From Nocardia sp. (lineage in GTDB: Bacteria; Actinomycetota; Actinomycetes; Mycobacteriales; Mycobacteriaceae), in the NCBI GenBank assembly GCA_013361595.1, contig JABFXT010000697.1, forward strand, positions 1 to 7,694: a DNA stretch of 7,694 bases, written 5' to 3'. Shown here piece by piece: positions 1 through 6,377 of the stretch. A model generated the notes under the pieces. It was given only the letters and a program-made list of their open reading frames with translations. It was not told where the DNA came from and searched no databases. The translations under genes were made by a program, and so were the position numbers. Each line of letters starts with the position of its first letter. Positions within the stretch are counted from its first letter, which is position 1.

Positions 1-788
1 AGAACGACCGCGTCGAAGTCCCCGAGCGGATCCACCGCCCAGCCACCGGATATCCGCCGGAGACCGGTGACCGCGGTATCGCCGACGGTCACCGCCGCCG
101 TTTGCGCCGCCAGCGCGTCCAGCAGTGCGCCGTACCCATCGCGCAGGGCCCCGAAGACCGGTGCGCCCGAGGGTGGGGGCAGCGCCGCCGCCACCGCATC
201 GGTGAGGCAGGCGGCGCCGCGGTCCAGCGCGACGGCCAGTGTCGGCAGCGCCGCGCGCACACCGACGGAACGGGCGGTTCCCGCGTACACCCCGCCGAGC
301 AGCGGATCGACGCTACGCGCCACGGTCTGCTCGCCGAATCGCTCGGCCACCAGGGAATGGACATCGATATCGGCACCGGGCCGCCAGGTGAACGGGCGAT
401 CGGGTTCGGTGGCGATCCACTCCAGGGTCGCCGCGTCGACGAGCCCTTCGACGGACGCGGCCGCCGTCGGGATCCCCATCAGCGTTCGTTCGGGCAGCGG
501 GTGTACCCGCCCGTCCGACCAGATCAGCGGCCGCAGGCCGGCCGGATGCACCAGCTGATCGGCGATACCCAGTTCGCTCAGCAGTTCCGGCACCTCCGGG
601 CGCCGTCCGACGAACGCCTCGGCTCCCAGGTCCACCGGCTCACCCGCGATCTCGCTGGTCCGCAGCACACCGCCGAACCGGTCCCGCGAGTCGGCCACGA
701 TGATCTCGGCCGAATCACCCAGCAGCACACGTAACCGATATGCCGCGACGAGCCCGCTGATCCCCCCACCGACTACCGCGATTCTCAT
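1..788 (-). CDS. hemG: Protoporphyrinogen/coproporphyrinogen oxidase (HemY/CgoX type), 3' end beyond left edge
   Basis: FAD-dependent oxidase of heme biosynthesis, removing six electrons from a porphyrinogen. Only the first 262 residues are in the window; the frame is open to the left edge. The N-terminus has the Rossmann FAD-binding motif GGGISGL (residues 7-13), then an acidic strand end (VADS, 31-34) and RFGG (37-40), matching the usual dinucleotide-binding start of this flavoprotein family. LGAEAF (54-59) and DPLLGGVYAG (161-170) are typical of HemY-type oxidases. Actinobacterial members are thought to work mainly on coproporphyrinogen III (CgoX, coproporphyrin-dependent pathway), so the name protoporphyrinogen oxidase may mislead; this is family knowledge, not visible here. 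The ATG at 788 is the only sensible start, because the FAD motif begins six residues later. hemE lies 86 bp upstream on the same strand, so co-transcription is likely, although a possible promoter of its own is present. No Shine-Dalgarno is visible. Confidence 0.93.
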   Translation of the reverse strand, partial: MRIAVVGGGISGLVAAYRLRVLLGDSAEIIVADSRDRFGGVLRTSEIAGEPVDLGAEAFVGRRPEVPELLSELGIADQLVHPAGLRPLIWSDGRVHPLPERTLMGIPTAAASVEGLVDAATLEWIATEPDRPFTWRPGADIDVHSLVAERFGEQTVARSVDPLLGGVYAGTARSVGVRAALPTLAVALDRGAACLTDAVAAALPPPSGAPVFGALRDGYGALLDALAAQTAAVTVGDTAVTGLRRISGGWAVDPLGDFDAVV

Positions 789-794
789 GGTGCG

Positions 795-800
795 ACCGTA
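795..800 (-). promoter_or_regulatory. Candidate -10 box for leaderless transcription of hemG
   Basis: Read on the minus strand this is TACGGT, which fits the actinobacterial TANNNT -10 consensus. It ends 6 nt before the hemG ATG, so the expected transcription start falls on or next to the start codon. No purine-rich ribosome binding site precedes the ATG. No convincing -35 is seen. Inferred from spacing only. Confidence 0.45.
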
Positions 801-874
801 TCGTCGGCGGGCGCGCCGGCGAATTCCGGCCTCCGGCACACCGCTGCGCATCACGGTATACCCGGTGGCTCGGC

Positions 875-1930
875 TCAGAGTTCGTGAACCAGCTCGACCA
901 GCGCGGTCAGCACGCCGGGGTCGGTCTCGGGGAGTACTCCGTGGCCGAGATTGAAGATATGGCCGGAGGCGCCCATGGCCAGGGCCGCGTCCGCCTCCTC
1001 GGCGATCCGGCGGGCCTCGGACTCCACCACCGGCCAGCCCGCGAAGAGCACCGCGGGATCGAGGTTGCCCTGGAGTGCTTTGCCCGCGCCCACCCGGCGC
1101 ACCGCCTCGGTCAGCGGCAACCGCCAATCGACACCGACCACATCGGCACCGGCTTCACCCATCGCGCCGAGCAGTTCCCCGGTGCCGACGCCGAAGTGGA
1201 TCCGGGGCACCCCGGCCTCGGCGAGTTCGGCGAACACCCGCTCGGAATGCGGCAGCACGAAGCGGCGGTAGTCGGCCAGCGAGAGCGCCCCGGCCCACGA
1301 ATCGAACAGCTGTACCGCGTCCACCCCGGCCGCGAGCTGGGCACGCAGGAATACGAGCGTGATATCGGTGAGGGCGCCGAGCAACGCGTGCCAGGCGGTG
1401 GGATCGCCGTACATCATGGCTTTGGTGCGCTCGTGATGTTTGCTGGGGCCACCCTCCACCAGATACGACGCCAGGGTGAACGGTGCGCCGGCGAATCCGA
1501 TGAGCGGCGTCTGCCCGAGTTCGTCCACCAGCAGTCCGACTCCGTCCGCGACCGCGCCCACTTCCTCGGGCCGCAGCCGCGGCAGCGCCTGCACATCGGC
1601 GGCCGTGCGCACCGGTGCCGCGACCACCGGACCGACGCCGGGCACGATATCGAGATCGATTCCGGCCGCTTTGAGCGGAACGACGATATCGGAGAACAGA
1701 ATGGCCGCGTCGACCCCGTGCCGCCGGACCGGCTGCATGGTGATCTCGCAGACGAGTTCCGGGTCGAAACACGACTGCAGCATCCCGACACCCGCCCGGA
1801 CCTCGCGGTATTCCGGTAGCGACCGGCCCGCCTGACGCATGAACCACACCGGGCGCCGGCCCGGTGCGGCGCCGGTGGCGGCGGCCAGGAACGGGGCATC
1901 GGACAACCGGCGGCGCGTATATGTGCTCAT
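875..1930 (-). CDS. hemE: Uroporphyrinogen decarboxylase
   Basis: Cytosolic enzyme that decarboxylates the four acetate side chains of uroporphyrinogen III to give coproporphyrinogen III. The 351-residue protein is full length for the family. Signatures in order: [16 protein letters not shown] (residues 27-42), the substrate-binding arginine loop; FSDIVVP (79-85) with the key Asp81; [16 protein letters not shown] (145-160) with Tyr156; QLFDSWAG (207-214); FGVGTGELL (246-254); GNLDP (288-292); and FNLGHGVLP (326-334) with His330. Asp81, Tyr156 and His330 correspond to the active-site Asp86, Tyr164 and His339 of the human enzyme. The frame is open further upstream to 2068, but those extra residues are Arg/Pro-rich, unlike the family, and would cover the intergenic region. 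The ATG at 1930 is preferred; an in-frame GTG directly before it (1931-1933) is an alternative. The oxidase gene follows 86 bp downstream on the same strand, giving two consecutive pathway steps in a probable operon. Confidence 0.97.
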   Translation of the reverse strand: MSTYTRRRLSDAPFLAAATGAAPGRRPVWFMRQAGRSLPEYREVRAGVGMLQSCFDPELVCEITMQPVRRHGVDAAILFSDIVVPLKAAGIDLDIVPGVGPVVAAPVRTAADVQALPRLRPEEVGAVADGVGLLVDELGQTPLIGFAGAPFTLASYLVEGGPSKHHERTKAMMYGDPTAWHALLGALTDITLVFLRAQLAAGVDAVQLFDSWAGALSLADYRRFVLPHSERVFAELAEAGVPRIHFGVGTGELLGAMGEAGADVVGVDWRLPLTEAVRRVGAGKALQGNLDPAVLFAGWPVVESEARRIAEEADAALAMGASGHIFNLGHGVLPETDPGVLTALVELVHEL

Positions 1931-1938
1931 CACACGCC

Positions 1939-1944
1939 ATCGTA
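1939..1944 (-). promoter_or_regulatory. Candidate -10 box for leaderless transcription of hemE
   Basis: On the minus strand this reads TACGAT (TANNNT) and ends 8 nt before the hemE ATG, or 5 nt before the alternative GTG. The sequence between box and start codon (GGCGTGTG) has no Shine-Dalgarno. I find no good -35 at 16-18 nt spacing, which is common for actinobacterial promoters. Inferred from motif and spacing. Confidence 0.5.
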
Positions 1945-2036
1945 TGCGGCCCCGGACAAGTCGGCGCGCACGCCCGACACCACAGCCGGGGGCCACCGAT
2001 CGCCGCCGATCCGCCGTCCTGGGCGGCGGCTGGGCG

Positions 2037-2049
2037 CACCCCCGGGGTG
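2037..2049. repeat. Short inverted repeat in the hemE/DUF3000 intergenic region
   Basis: CACCCC and GGGGTG are perfect 6-bp arms around a single central C. GCG at 2034-2036 could extend pairing to CGC at 2054-2056 across a 4-nt bulge. It lies roughly 100 bp from each flanking start, so it could be an operator or merely GC-rich chance. No known regulator site is recognised. Confidence 0.3.
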
Positions 2050-2137
2050 GTTGCGCGGTGTTTACCACGAGCGGGCCCGCACACGCAGCAACAACGGTCG
2101 CCCGGCGCGCCTCCGCACGCCCCGGGTGCTACGGGTC

Positions 2138-2143
2138 TACCGT
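2138..2143 (+). promoter_or_regulatory. Candidate -10 box for leaderless transcription of the DUF3000 gene
   Basis: TACCGT matches TANNNT and ends 8 nt before the GTG at 2152. The intervening bases (CATTCCCC) contain no ribosome binding site, so a leaderless mRNA is the simplest reading. The match also supports choosing GTG 2152 as the start. No convincing -35 is visible. Confidence 0.5.
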
Positions 2144-2151
2144 CATTCCCC

Positions 2152-2787
2152 GTGACACCGCTCGATATCCGCGACGGCGCACCCGACGATGGGCCCGGCG
2201 ACGAACCCGCATCGTTTCGTGCTGCCGTCTCGGCGATGGGCGCCGCATCCGTACATCCGCGGATCGAGCTGTCCCCGATCCGTCCGCCGCAGCGTCTCGC
2301 CCCCTACTCCTACGCGCTCGGCGCCGAGGTGATCCACGAGGATTCGCCGGTCGTCCCGATCGATTCCGACGGCGACGCCTTCGGGCGCCTCATCCTGCTC
2401 CACGACCCCCACGGCGACGAAGCCTGGCACGGCGTGTTCCGCCTGGTCGCGTATATCCAGGCCGATATCGACGGCGCCCTGGCCGCCGACCCGCTACTAC
2501 CCGAGGTCGCGTGGAGCTGGCTGGTGGACGCCCTGGAATCCAGGGAGGGACCGTTCACCGCACTCGGCGGAACGGTGACCTCCACCAGTTCGGTGCGGTA
2601 CGGCGATATCGCCGGTCCACCGCGCGCGCACCAACTGGAGTTACGGGCGTCGTGGACCGCCCGCAGCACCGAGATGCGGCCCCATGTGGAAGCGTTCGGC
2701 GAAGTCCTGGCCTACGCGGCAGGTCTGCCACCGGCCGGGATCACCGATCTACGTCCCTCCCCGGCCGGCGATATCGACCGTGGTTGA
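2152..2787 (+). CDS. DUF3000 family protein (Rv2680-like)
   Basis: Conserved actinobacterial protein of unknown function, 211 residues from the GTG at 2152, close to the size I recall for Rv2680 (about 210). I assign the family from sequence character and position between hemE and RNase D. Visible features: an acidic N-terminus (1-20), a central region including LAPYSYALGAEV (49-60) and the acidic PIDSDGDAFGRLILLHDP (69-86), WHGVFRLVAYIQADID (92-107), WSWLVDAL (121-128), a Thr/Ser-rich loop (141-148), and a C-terminal segment around RPHVEAFGEVLAYAAGLPP (176-194). There is no signal peptide or transmembrane helix, so it is probably cytosolic. No catalytic motif is recognised. The frame extends upstream to an ATG at 1864, but that would overlap hemE and add Arg/Pro/Gly-rich text. 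The RNase D gene starts 38 bp downstream on the same strand. Its function cannot be inferred from this window. Confidence 0.85.
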   Translation: MTPLDIRDGAPDDGPGDEPASFRAAVSAMGAASVHPRIELSPIRPPQRLAPYSYALGAEVIHEDSPVVPIDSDGDAFGRLILLHDPHGDEAWHGVFRLVAYIQADIDGALAADPLLPEVAWSWLVDALESREGPFTALGGTVTSTSSVRYGDIAGPPRAHQLELRASWTARSTEMRPHVEAFGEVLAYAAGLPPAGITDLRPSPAGDIDRG

Positions 2788-2794
2788 ATATCGG

Positions 2795-2812
2795 ACGTGG
2801 CTCCGGCCACGT
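2795..2812. repeat. Perfect 7-bp inverted repeat between the DUF3000 and RNase D genes
   Basis: ACGTGGC (2795-2801) and GCCACGT (2806-2812) are exact reverse complements around a TCCG spacer. The right arm's last base is the first base of the RNase D -10 box. It could be an operator at which a bound protein would block that promoter, or a weak terminator hairpin for the DUF3000 gene whose stop ends 7 bp upstream; there is no T-tract. The repeat is seen directly; its role is inferred. Confidence 0.5.
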
Positions 2813-2817
2813 AGAGT
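2812..2817 (+). promoter_or_regulatory. Candidate -10 box for leaderless transcription of the RNase D gene
   Basis: TAGAGT matches TANNNT and ends 8 nt before the ATG at 2826, the same spacing as for hemE and DUF3000. The bases between (GGCCCTTT) contain no Shine-Dalgarno. TTGAAT at 2784-2789 resembles a -35 but its 22-nt spacer is too long to trust. The gene may also be read through from the DUF3000 gene. Confidence 0.45.
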
Positions 2818-2825
2818 GGCCCTTT

Positions 2826-4196
2826 ATGCCGGTAGTAGAGGAGCCCGAACACCTGTCCGGTGACCACCCGGATGGTGGCACCGGCCTGTCTCCGGCGTCC
2901 GATCCGGCGCCACGGGAGGATGCTGCCGCCCCGGCGGCCGATTCCGATTCCGCCGAGCCCACTGCCGTTCCGCTGCTGGTTCCCGCCGAGGGAATTCCGC
3001 CGGTCTGCCAGACCGCCGAGGCCGTGGCGGCCGCCGCCGCACGCCTGGCCGGCGGCACCGGGCCGCTGGCCGTGGACGCCGAACGTGCCTCCGGTTTCCG
3101 GTACTCGTCGCGGGCTTATCTGATCCAGTTGCGCCGGGCGGGCGCGGGCACCGTCCTCATCGATCCGATACCGGTCGCCGACGCGCTGGCGCCGCTGGCC
3201 GCGGTGATCAACGGCCTGGAATGGATTCTGCACTCGGCCGACCAGGACCTGCCGGGGCTGGCCGAGCTGGGTTTACGGCCGGCGGCGCTGTTCGATACCG
3301 AACTGGGTGGACGGCTGGCCGGATTCCCCCGGGTCGGCCTGGCGGCCATGGTCGAACAGTTGCTCGGCCGGGAACTGCGCAAGGGTCACGGCGCCGCCGA
3401 CTGGTCCACCCGGCCGCTCCCGGAGGCCTGGCTCAACTATGCCGCCCTGGACGTGGAGCTACTGGTCGAGCTGCGGGAGGCCGTGGCCGCGTCACTGGCC
3501 GACCAGGGGAAGACCGATTGGGCCGCACAGGAATTCGAACATATCCGGTTGCTCGAACCCGCCGCGCCGAAACCGGACCGCTGGCGGCGCACCTCCGGTA
3601 TCCATACGCTGCGCCGCGCCCGGCAGCTGGCGATCGTGCGCGAACTATGGACCACCCGCGACACCCTGGCGCGCGGCCGGGATATCGCACCGTCGCGGAT
3701 CCTGCCGGATTCGGCGATCGTCGCGGCCGCGAAGGCCGACCCCACATCCATCGGGCAGCTGCGCGAACTACCGGTCTTCGGTGGCCCGCGGCAACGCCGC
3801 TACTCGCGGGAATGGCTCGGTGCGGTGGAACGCGCCCGCCTGCTGCCCGACGAGGACCTGCCCCGGATGAGTCAGCCCTATGACGGCCCGCCACCGGTGA
3901 ACCGGTGGGAACGTCGTGATCCGGTGGCCGCGGCGCGGCTGGCCCGGGCCCGCACGGTGATGACCCGGATCTCCGAACGGGTCGCGGTACCGGTGGAGAA
4001 CCTGCTCTCCCCTGATCTGGTTCGCCGGTTGTGCTGGGACGGCCTGGCCGACTATCGCAGTGGACCGGACGCGACTGCCGACGAGATCTCCGCGGCCGTC
4101 GACGGCTTCCTGAAAACTCACGGCGCCCGGCCCTGGCAGCGGGAACTCGCCGCCGAGCCGCTCGCGGCCGCGTTGATCGAGCGGTCCGAGGACTGA
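2826..4196 (+). CDS. rnd: Ribonuclease D-like 3'-5' exoribonuclease with HRDC domain(s)
   Basis: Predicted cytosolic 3'-5' exoribonuclease of the DEDD-y superfamily, which trims 3' ends of tRNA and other stable RNAs. The 456-residue protein starts with an acidic, Ala/Pro-rich, probably disordered stretch (1-55). The exonuclease domain (about 58-235) has all metal-binding residues: Exo I Asp84/Glu86 in AVDAERASG, Exo II Asp141 in HSADQDLPGL, and Exo III Tyr205/Asp209 in YAALDVELL. The gap between Asp84 and Asp141 equals that between Asp28 and Asp85 of E. coli RNase D. DWSTRPL (192-198) before Exo III is also typical. An HRDC domain follows (about 260-340) and a second HRDC-like helical region (about 364-450), as in actinobacterial homologues. 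The ATG at 2826 is chosen because it sits just before the conserved body and 38 bp after the DUF3000 stop; the frame extends to 1839 but would overlap the other gene. It converges on dxs. True substrates are not known from sequence. Confidence 0.93.
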   Translation: MPVVEEPEHLSGDHPDGGTGLSPASDPAPREDAAAPAADSDSAEPTAVPLLVPAEGIPPVCQTAEAVAAAAARLAGGTGPLAVDAERASGFRYSSRAYLIQLRRAGAGTVLIDPIPVADALAPLAAVINGLEWILHSADQDLPGLAELGLRPAALFDTELGGRLAGFPRVGLAAMVEQLLGRELRKGHGAADWSTRPLPEAWLNYAALDVELLVELREAVAASLADQGKTDWAAQEFEHIRLLEPAAPKPDRWRRTSGIHTLRRARQLAIVRELWTTRDTLARGRDIAPSRILPDSAIVAAAKADPTSIGQLRELPVFGGPRQRRYSREWLGAVERARLLPDEDLPRMSQPYDGPPPVNRWERRDPVAAARLARARTVMTRISERVAVPVENLLSPDLVRRLCWDGLADYRSGPDATADEISAAVDGFLKTHGARPWQRELAAEPLAAALIERSED

Positions 4197-4200
4197 CGGG

Positions 4201-4239
4201 CGGACCGGACAGGTTGCGGTGCGCTACCCATCCGGTCCG
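4201..4239. terminator. Candidate bidirectional terminator between rnd and dxs
   Basis: A nearly symmetrical hairpin. CGGACCGGA (4201-4209) pairs perfectly with TCCGGTCCG (4231-4239). Inside lie a CA/CA internal loop, GGT pairing with ACC, a T/T mismatch, GCG pairing with CGC, and a GTG loop. It begins 4 nt after the rnd stop and ends 7 nt before the dxs stop, so it could end transcripts from both sides. Neither strand has a T-tract, which is common in high-GC actinobacteria. Pairing is seen directly; terminator function is inferred. Confidence 0.7.
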
Positions 4240-4246
4240 GTAACTG

Positions 4247-6145
4247 TCAGGGCACGTCCAGCCAGCCGGCGACACGGCGGGCGATATCGGGGGCGGTGAG
4301 ACCGAGTTCCTGCCGCACCTGGGTGATACTGCCGTGGTCCAGGAATTCCTGCGGGATACCGATATCGCGCGCGGGCACGTCCAGCCCCGCGGCCCGCAGC
4401 CGGGCCGATACGCTCGCCCCGATTCCGCCGTGCAGACCACTGTCCTCCAGGGTCACCACCAGGCGGTAGTTCTCGGCCAGTTTGACGATCGTGTCGGAGA
4501 CCGGCAGTACCCACCGCGGATCGATGACCGTGGCGGTGATCCCGTCGGCCTCCAGCAACTCCGCGGCCTGCAACGTGGCGGGCACCAGGGCACCGACGGC
4601 GACGAGCAGCACATCGCCACGCTGGGCCTGCGCCGACGGGCCTTCCCGATCCGGCAGCCACAGCACATCCACACCGTCGAGGCGTTCCATCGCCCGGATC
4701 TCGGCGCCCACACTGTCCTTGGGGAACCGCAACGCGGTGGGACCGTCGCTCACCGCCAACGCCTCGGCCAGTTCCTCGGCCAGGGTCGCGGCGTCGCGCG
4801 GTGCGGCGACCCGCATACCGGGCACGATGCCGAGCAGCGACAGATCCCACATACCGTTGTGGCTGGCGCCGTCGGCTCCGGTGATCCCGGCACGGTCCAG
4901 GACCAGAGTGACGGGCTGTTTCAACAGTGCCACGTCCATCAGCAGCTGATCGAAGGCCCGGTTGAGGAAAGTCGAATAGATCGCCACCACCGGATGCAGC
5001 CCGCCCAGCGCGAGCCCCGACGCCGAGGCCAGCGCATGCTGTTCGGCGATACCGACATCGAAGAGACGGTCCGGGAAACGGTCGCCGAAGGCGGACAATC
5101 CGGTGGGCCCGGGCATCGCCGCGGTGATCGCGACGATGTCGTCCCGGTGCTCCGCGTGGGCGATGAGTTCCTTGGCGAACACCGAGGTCCAGCTGACCGA
5201 GGTGCCGGTGCTCACCGATTCGCCGGTGAGCGGGTCGATGGGACCGCAGGCGTGCATCTGATCGGCCTCGTGGTTCTCGGCCGGTTCGTAGCCGTGGCCC
5301 TTCTGGGTGACCGCGTGCACCACCACCGGCCCGCCGAAATCCTTGGCGTGGCGCAACGCAGATTCGAGGGCGACGAGGTCGTGGCCGTCGACCGGGCCGA
5401 CGTATTTGAGACCGAGATCGCTGAACAGCTCCTGCGGGCTCACCGCGTCCTTTATCCCGGCCTTCACGGCGTGCACCATCGAATACGCGGAATCACCCAC
5501 GCCCGGAATGCTTTTCAGTAAACGGCGGCCGGTGTCGAGCATATGCTCGTACACCGGCTGAGTGCGCAGCGCCGTGAGCCGGTCGGCCAGCCCGCCGATG
5601 GTCGGCGCGTAGGAGCGGCCGTTGTCGTTGACCACGATGACCACCGGGCGGTCCTTCGCGGCGGCGATATTGTTCAGGGCCTCCCAGCACATACCGCCGG
5701 TGAGCGCGCCGTCCCCGACCACCGCCACCACATGGCGGTCCTGGCCGGTGAGGGCGAACGCCTTGGCCAGACCGTCGGCATAGGACAGCGACGCCGAGGC
5801 GTGTGAGGACTCCACCCAGTCGTGCTCGCGCTCCGAGCGACTCGGGTATCCGGACAGGCCGTCCTTGCGGCGCAGACTGTCGAATCGGTCCTTGCGACCG
5901 GTCACGATCTTGTGCACATAGGCCTGGTGCCCGGTGTCGAAGATCAACGGGTCGGCGGGCGAATCGAAAACCCGGTGCAGGGCGAGGGTGAGTTCCACCA
6001 CCCCGAGATTCGGCCCCAGGTGGCCGCCGGTGACGGCGACCTTGTGCACCAGGAACTCGCGGATCTCGGCCGCCAGCTCCCGCAGTTGCGGTGCCGAGAG
6101 CCGACGCACGTCTTCGGGCGTATCGACCCGGGAAAGCACTCCCAC
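4247..6145 (-). CDS. dxs: 1-deoxy-D-xylulose-5-phosphate synthase
   Basis: Thiamine diphosphate-dependent cytosolic enzyme that condenses pyruvate and glyceraldehyde 3-phosphate into 1-deoxy-D-xylulose 5-phosphate, the first step of the MEP isoprenoid pathway. At 632 residues it is full length. The N-terminal TPP domain has GGHLGPNLG (40-48, His42), FDTGHQAY (69-76, His73), [13 protein letters not shown] (118-130) and the Mg/TPP motif [16 protein letters not shown] (144-159). The pyrimidine-binding domain carries IAEQHA (366-371) with catalytic Glu368 and [15 protein letters not shown] (417-431) with His429. The C-terminal transketolase-like domain includes [10 protein letters not shown] (567-576). 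Glu368 and His429 align with E. coli Glu370 and His431. The start is a GTG at 6143-6145, supported by a strong GGAGGGAG 8 nt upstream and by alignment of the N-terminus. It is transcribed alone, convergent with rnd and divergent from the SIMPL gene. Corresponds to dxs1 of M. tuberculosis by position. Confidence 0.98.
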   Translation of the reverse strand: MGVLSRVDTPEDVRRLSAPQLRELAAEIREFLVHKVAVTGGHLGPNLGVVELTLALHRVFDSPADPLIFDTGHQAYVHKIVTGRKDRFDSLRRKDGLSGYPSRSEREHDWVESSHASASLSYADGLAKAFALTGQDRHVVAVVGDGALTGGMCWEALNNIAAAKDRPVVIVVNDNGRSYAPTIGGLADRLTALRTQPVYEHMLDTGRRLLKSIPGVGDSAYSMVHAVKAGIKDAVSPQELFSDLGLKYVGPVDGHDLVALESALRHAKDFGGPVVVHAVTQKGHGYEPAENHEADQMHACGPIDPLTGESVSTGTSVSWTSVFAKELIAHAEHRDDIVAITAAMPGPTGLSAFGDRFPDRLFDVGIAEQHALASASGLALGGLHPVVAIYSTFLNRAFDQLLMDVALLKQPVTLVLDRAGITGADGASHNGMWDLSLLGIVPGMRVAAPRDAATLAEELAEALAVSDGPTALRFPKDSVGAEIRAMERLDGVDVLWLPDREGPSAQAQRGDVLLVAVGALVPATLQAAELLEADGITATVIDPRWVLPVSDTIVKLAENYRLVVTLEDSGLHGGIGASVSARLRAAGLDVPARDIGIPQEFLDHGSITQVRQELGLTAPDIARRVAGWLDVP

Positions 6146-6153
6146 CTGATTCG

Positions 6154-6161
6154 CTCCCTCC
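6154..6161 (-). promoter_or_regulatory. Shine-Dalgarno of dxs, fixing its GTG start
   Basis: On the minus strand this reads GGAGGGAG, eight nucleotides before the GTG. It is a strong ribosome binding site and decides the start codon. Confidence 0.85.
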
Positions 6162-6183
6162 GGATAGCGCAGTTGATCCGACC

Positions 6184-6189
6184 AGTCTA
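6184..6189 (-). promoter_or_regulatory. Candidate -10 box of dxs
   Basis: On the minus strand this reads TAGACT, fitting TANNNT, 38 nt before the GTG. It would give a leader of about 30 nt carrying the Shine-Dalgarno. No good -35 is seen. A second TANNNT (TAGGCT) lies further upstream near 6274-6279, so the assignment is not unique. Confidence 0.35.
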
Positions 6190-6224
6190 GGAGCCGCGGC
6201 CGACTGCACCACCCGGGCGGCGAG

Positions 6225-6242
6225 CCGTACGCACCTCCGTAC
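6225..6242. repeat. CCGTAC repeat in the dxs/SIMPL intergenic region
   Basis: CCGTAC occurs at 6225-6230 and again at 6237-6242, 12 bp apart. Because of the GTAC core, GTACG (6227-6231) and CGTAC (6238-6242) also form an inverted repeat. It lies in the 232-bp divergent region (6146-6377), about 80 bp upstream of dxs. It may be a regulator site; no known motif is recognised. The rest of that region shows only GC-rich sequence, the dxs signals, and a possible plus-strand -10 (TAAGGT, 6279-6284). Confidence 0.3.
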
Positions 6243-6366
6243 CGGGCCGGAACCGCGGTCCGGCGTATCGCTCCAGCCTAAGGTGAACGGCGGGTGCCGC
6301 GCGAACCGCGTCCGGCCGTGGGCCCCGGGACAGCGGCGCGCCGACGGCGGCCGGAGACCGAACTGT

Positions 6367-6372
6367 GAGGAG
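6367..6372 (+). promoter_or_regulatory. Shine-Dalgarno of the SIMPL-domain gene
   Basis: GAGGAG lies 5 nt before the ATG at 6378. It supports that start and a leadered mRNA. Confidence 0.85.
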
Positions 6373-6377
6373 ACCGG

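Larger units (their letters stand above)
1931..2151. other. Divergent intergenic region between hemE and the DUF3000 gene
   Basis: This 221-bp stretch holds the outward-facing promoters of the heme genes and of the DUF3000/RNase D pair. In M. tuberculosis, echA15 lies at this place; I see no enoyl-CoA hydratase coding sequence or remnant. Open frames crossing the region are upstream extensions of the flanking genes and encode Arg/Pro-rich text without recognisable motifs. It contains two candidate -10 boxes, next to each flanking start codon, and one short inverted repeat, each listed separately. Confidence 0.7.

Noticed and set aside
815..830. GCCGG/CCGGC inverted repeat after hemE as a terminator
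   Set aside because: Arms of only 5 bp made of GC-rich bases, a 6-nt loop containing EcoRI-like sequence, and a downstream gene on the same strand; not distinguishable from chance.
884..1819. Long plus-strand open frame (311 codons) across hemE
   Set aside because: It is antisense to a clear hemE. Its protein is rich in Arg, Gly, His and Asp without any motif, as expected from the complement of a high-GC gene.
1864..2151. Upstream extension of the DUF3000 frame
   Set aside because: It overlaps the start of hemE, adds unconserved-looking residues, and would make the protein about 100 residues longer than the known homologue.
1839..2825. Upstream extension of the RNase D frame as an N-terminal domain
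   Set aside because: It would overlap hemE and the whole DUF3000 gene in another frame and is Arg/Pro-rich low-complexity text. The ATG at 2826 with its -10 box fits better.
3433..4440. Minus-strand open frame (335 codons) over rnd and into dxs
   Set aside because: Arg/Pro/Ser-rich text overlapping two well-supported genes; it would cross the hairpin between them.
4334..5521. Long plus-strand open frame (395 codons) inside dxs
   Set aside because: Antisense shadow of dxs, where every family motif is intact on the minus strand; no ribosome binding site or recognisable domain.
6249..6272. GGAAC as an ECF sigma factor (SigE/SigH type) -35 upstream of the SIMPL gene
   Set aside because: No GTT-type -10 is found 15-18 nt downstream, so the match is only half a promoter.
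6146..6377. Riboswitch (for example TPP) upstream of dxs
   Set aside because: The likely leader is about 30 nt, and I see no CUGAGA-type core or paired elements of a known riboswitch.
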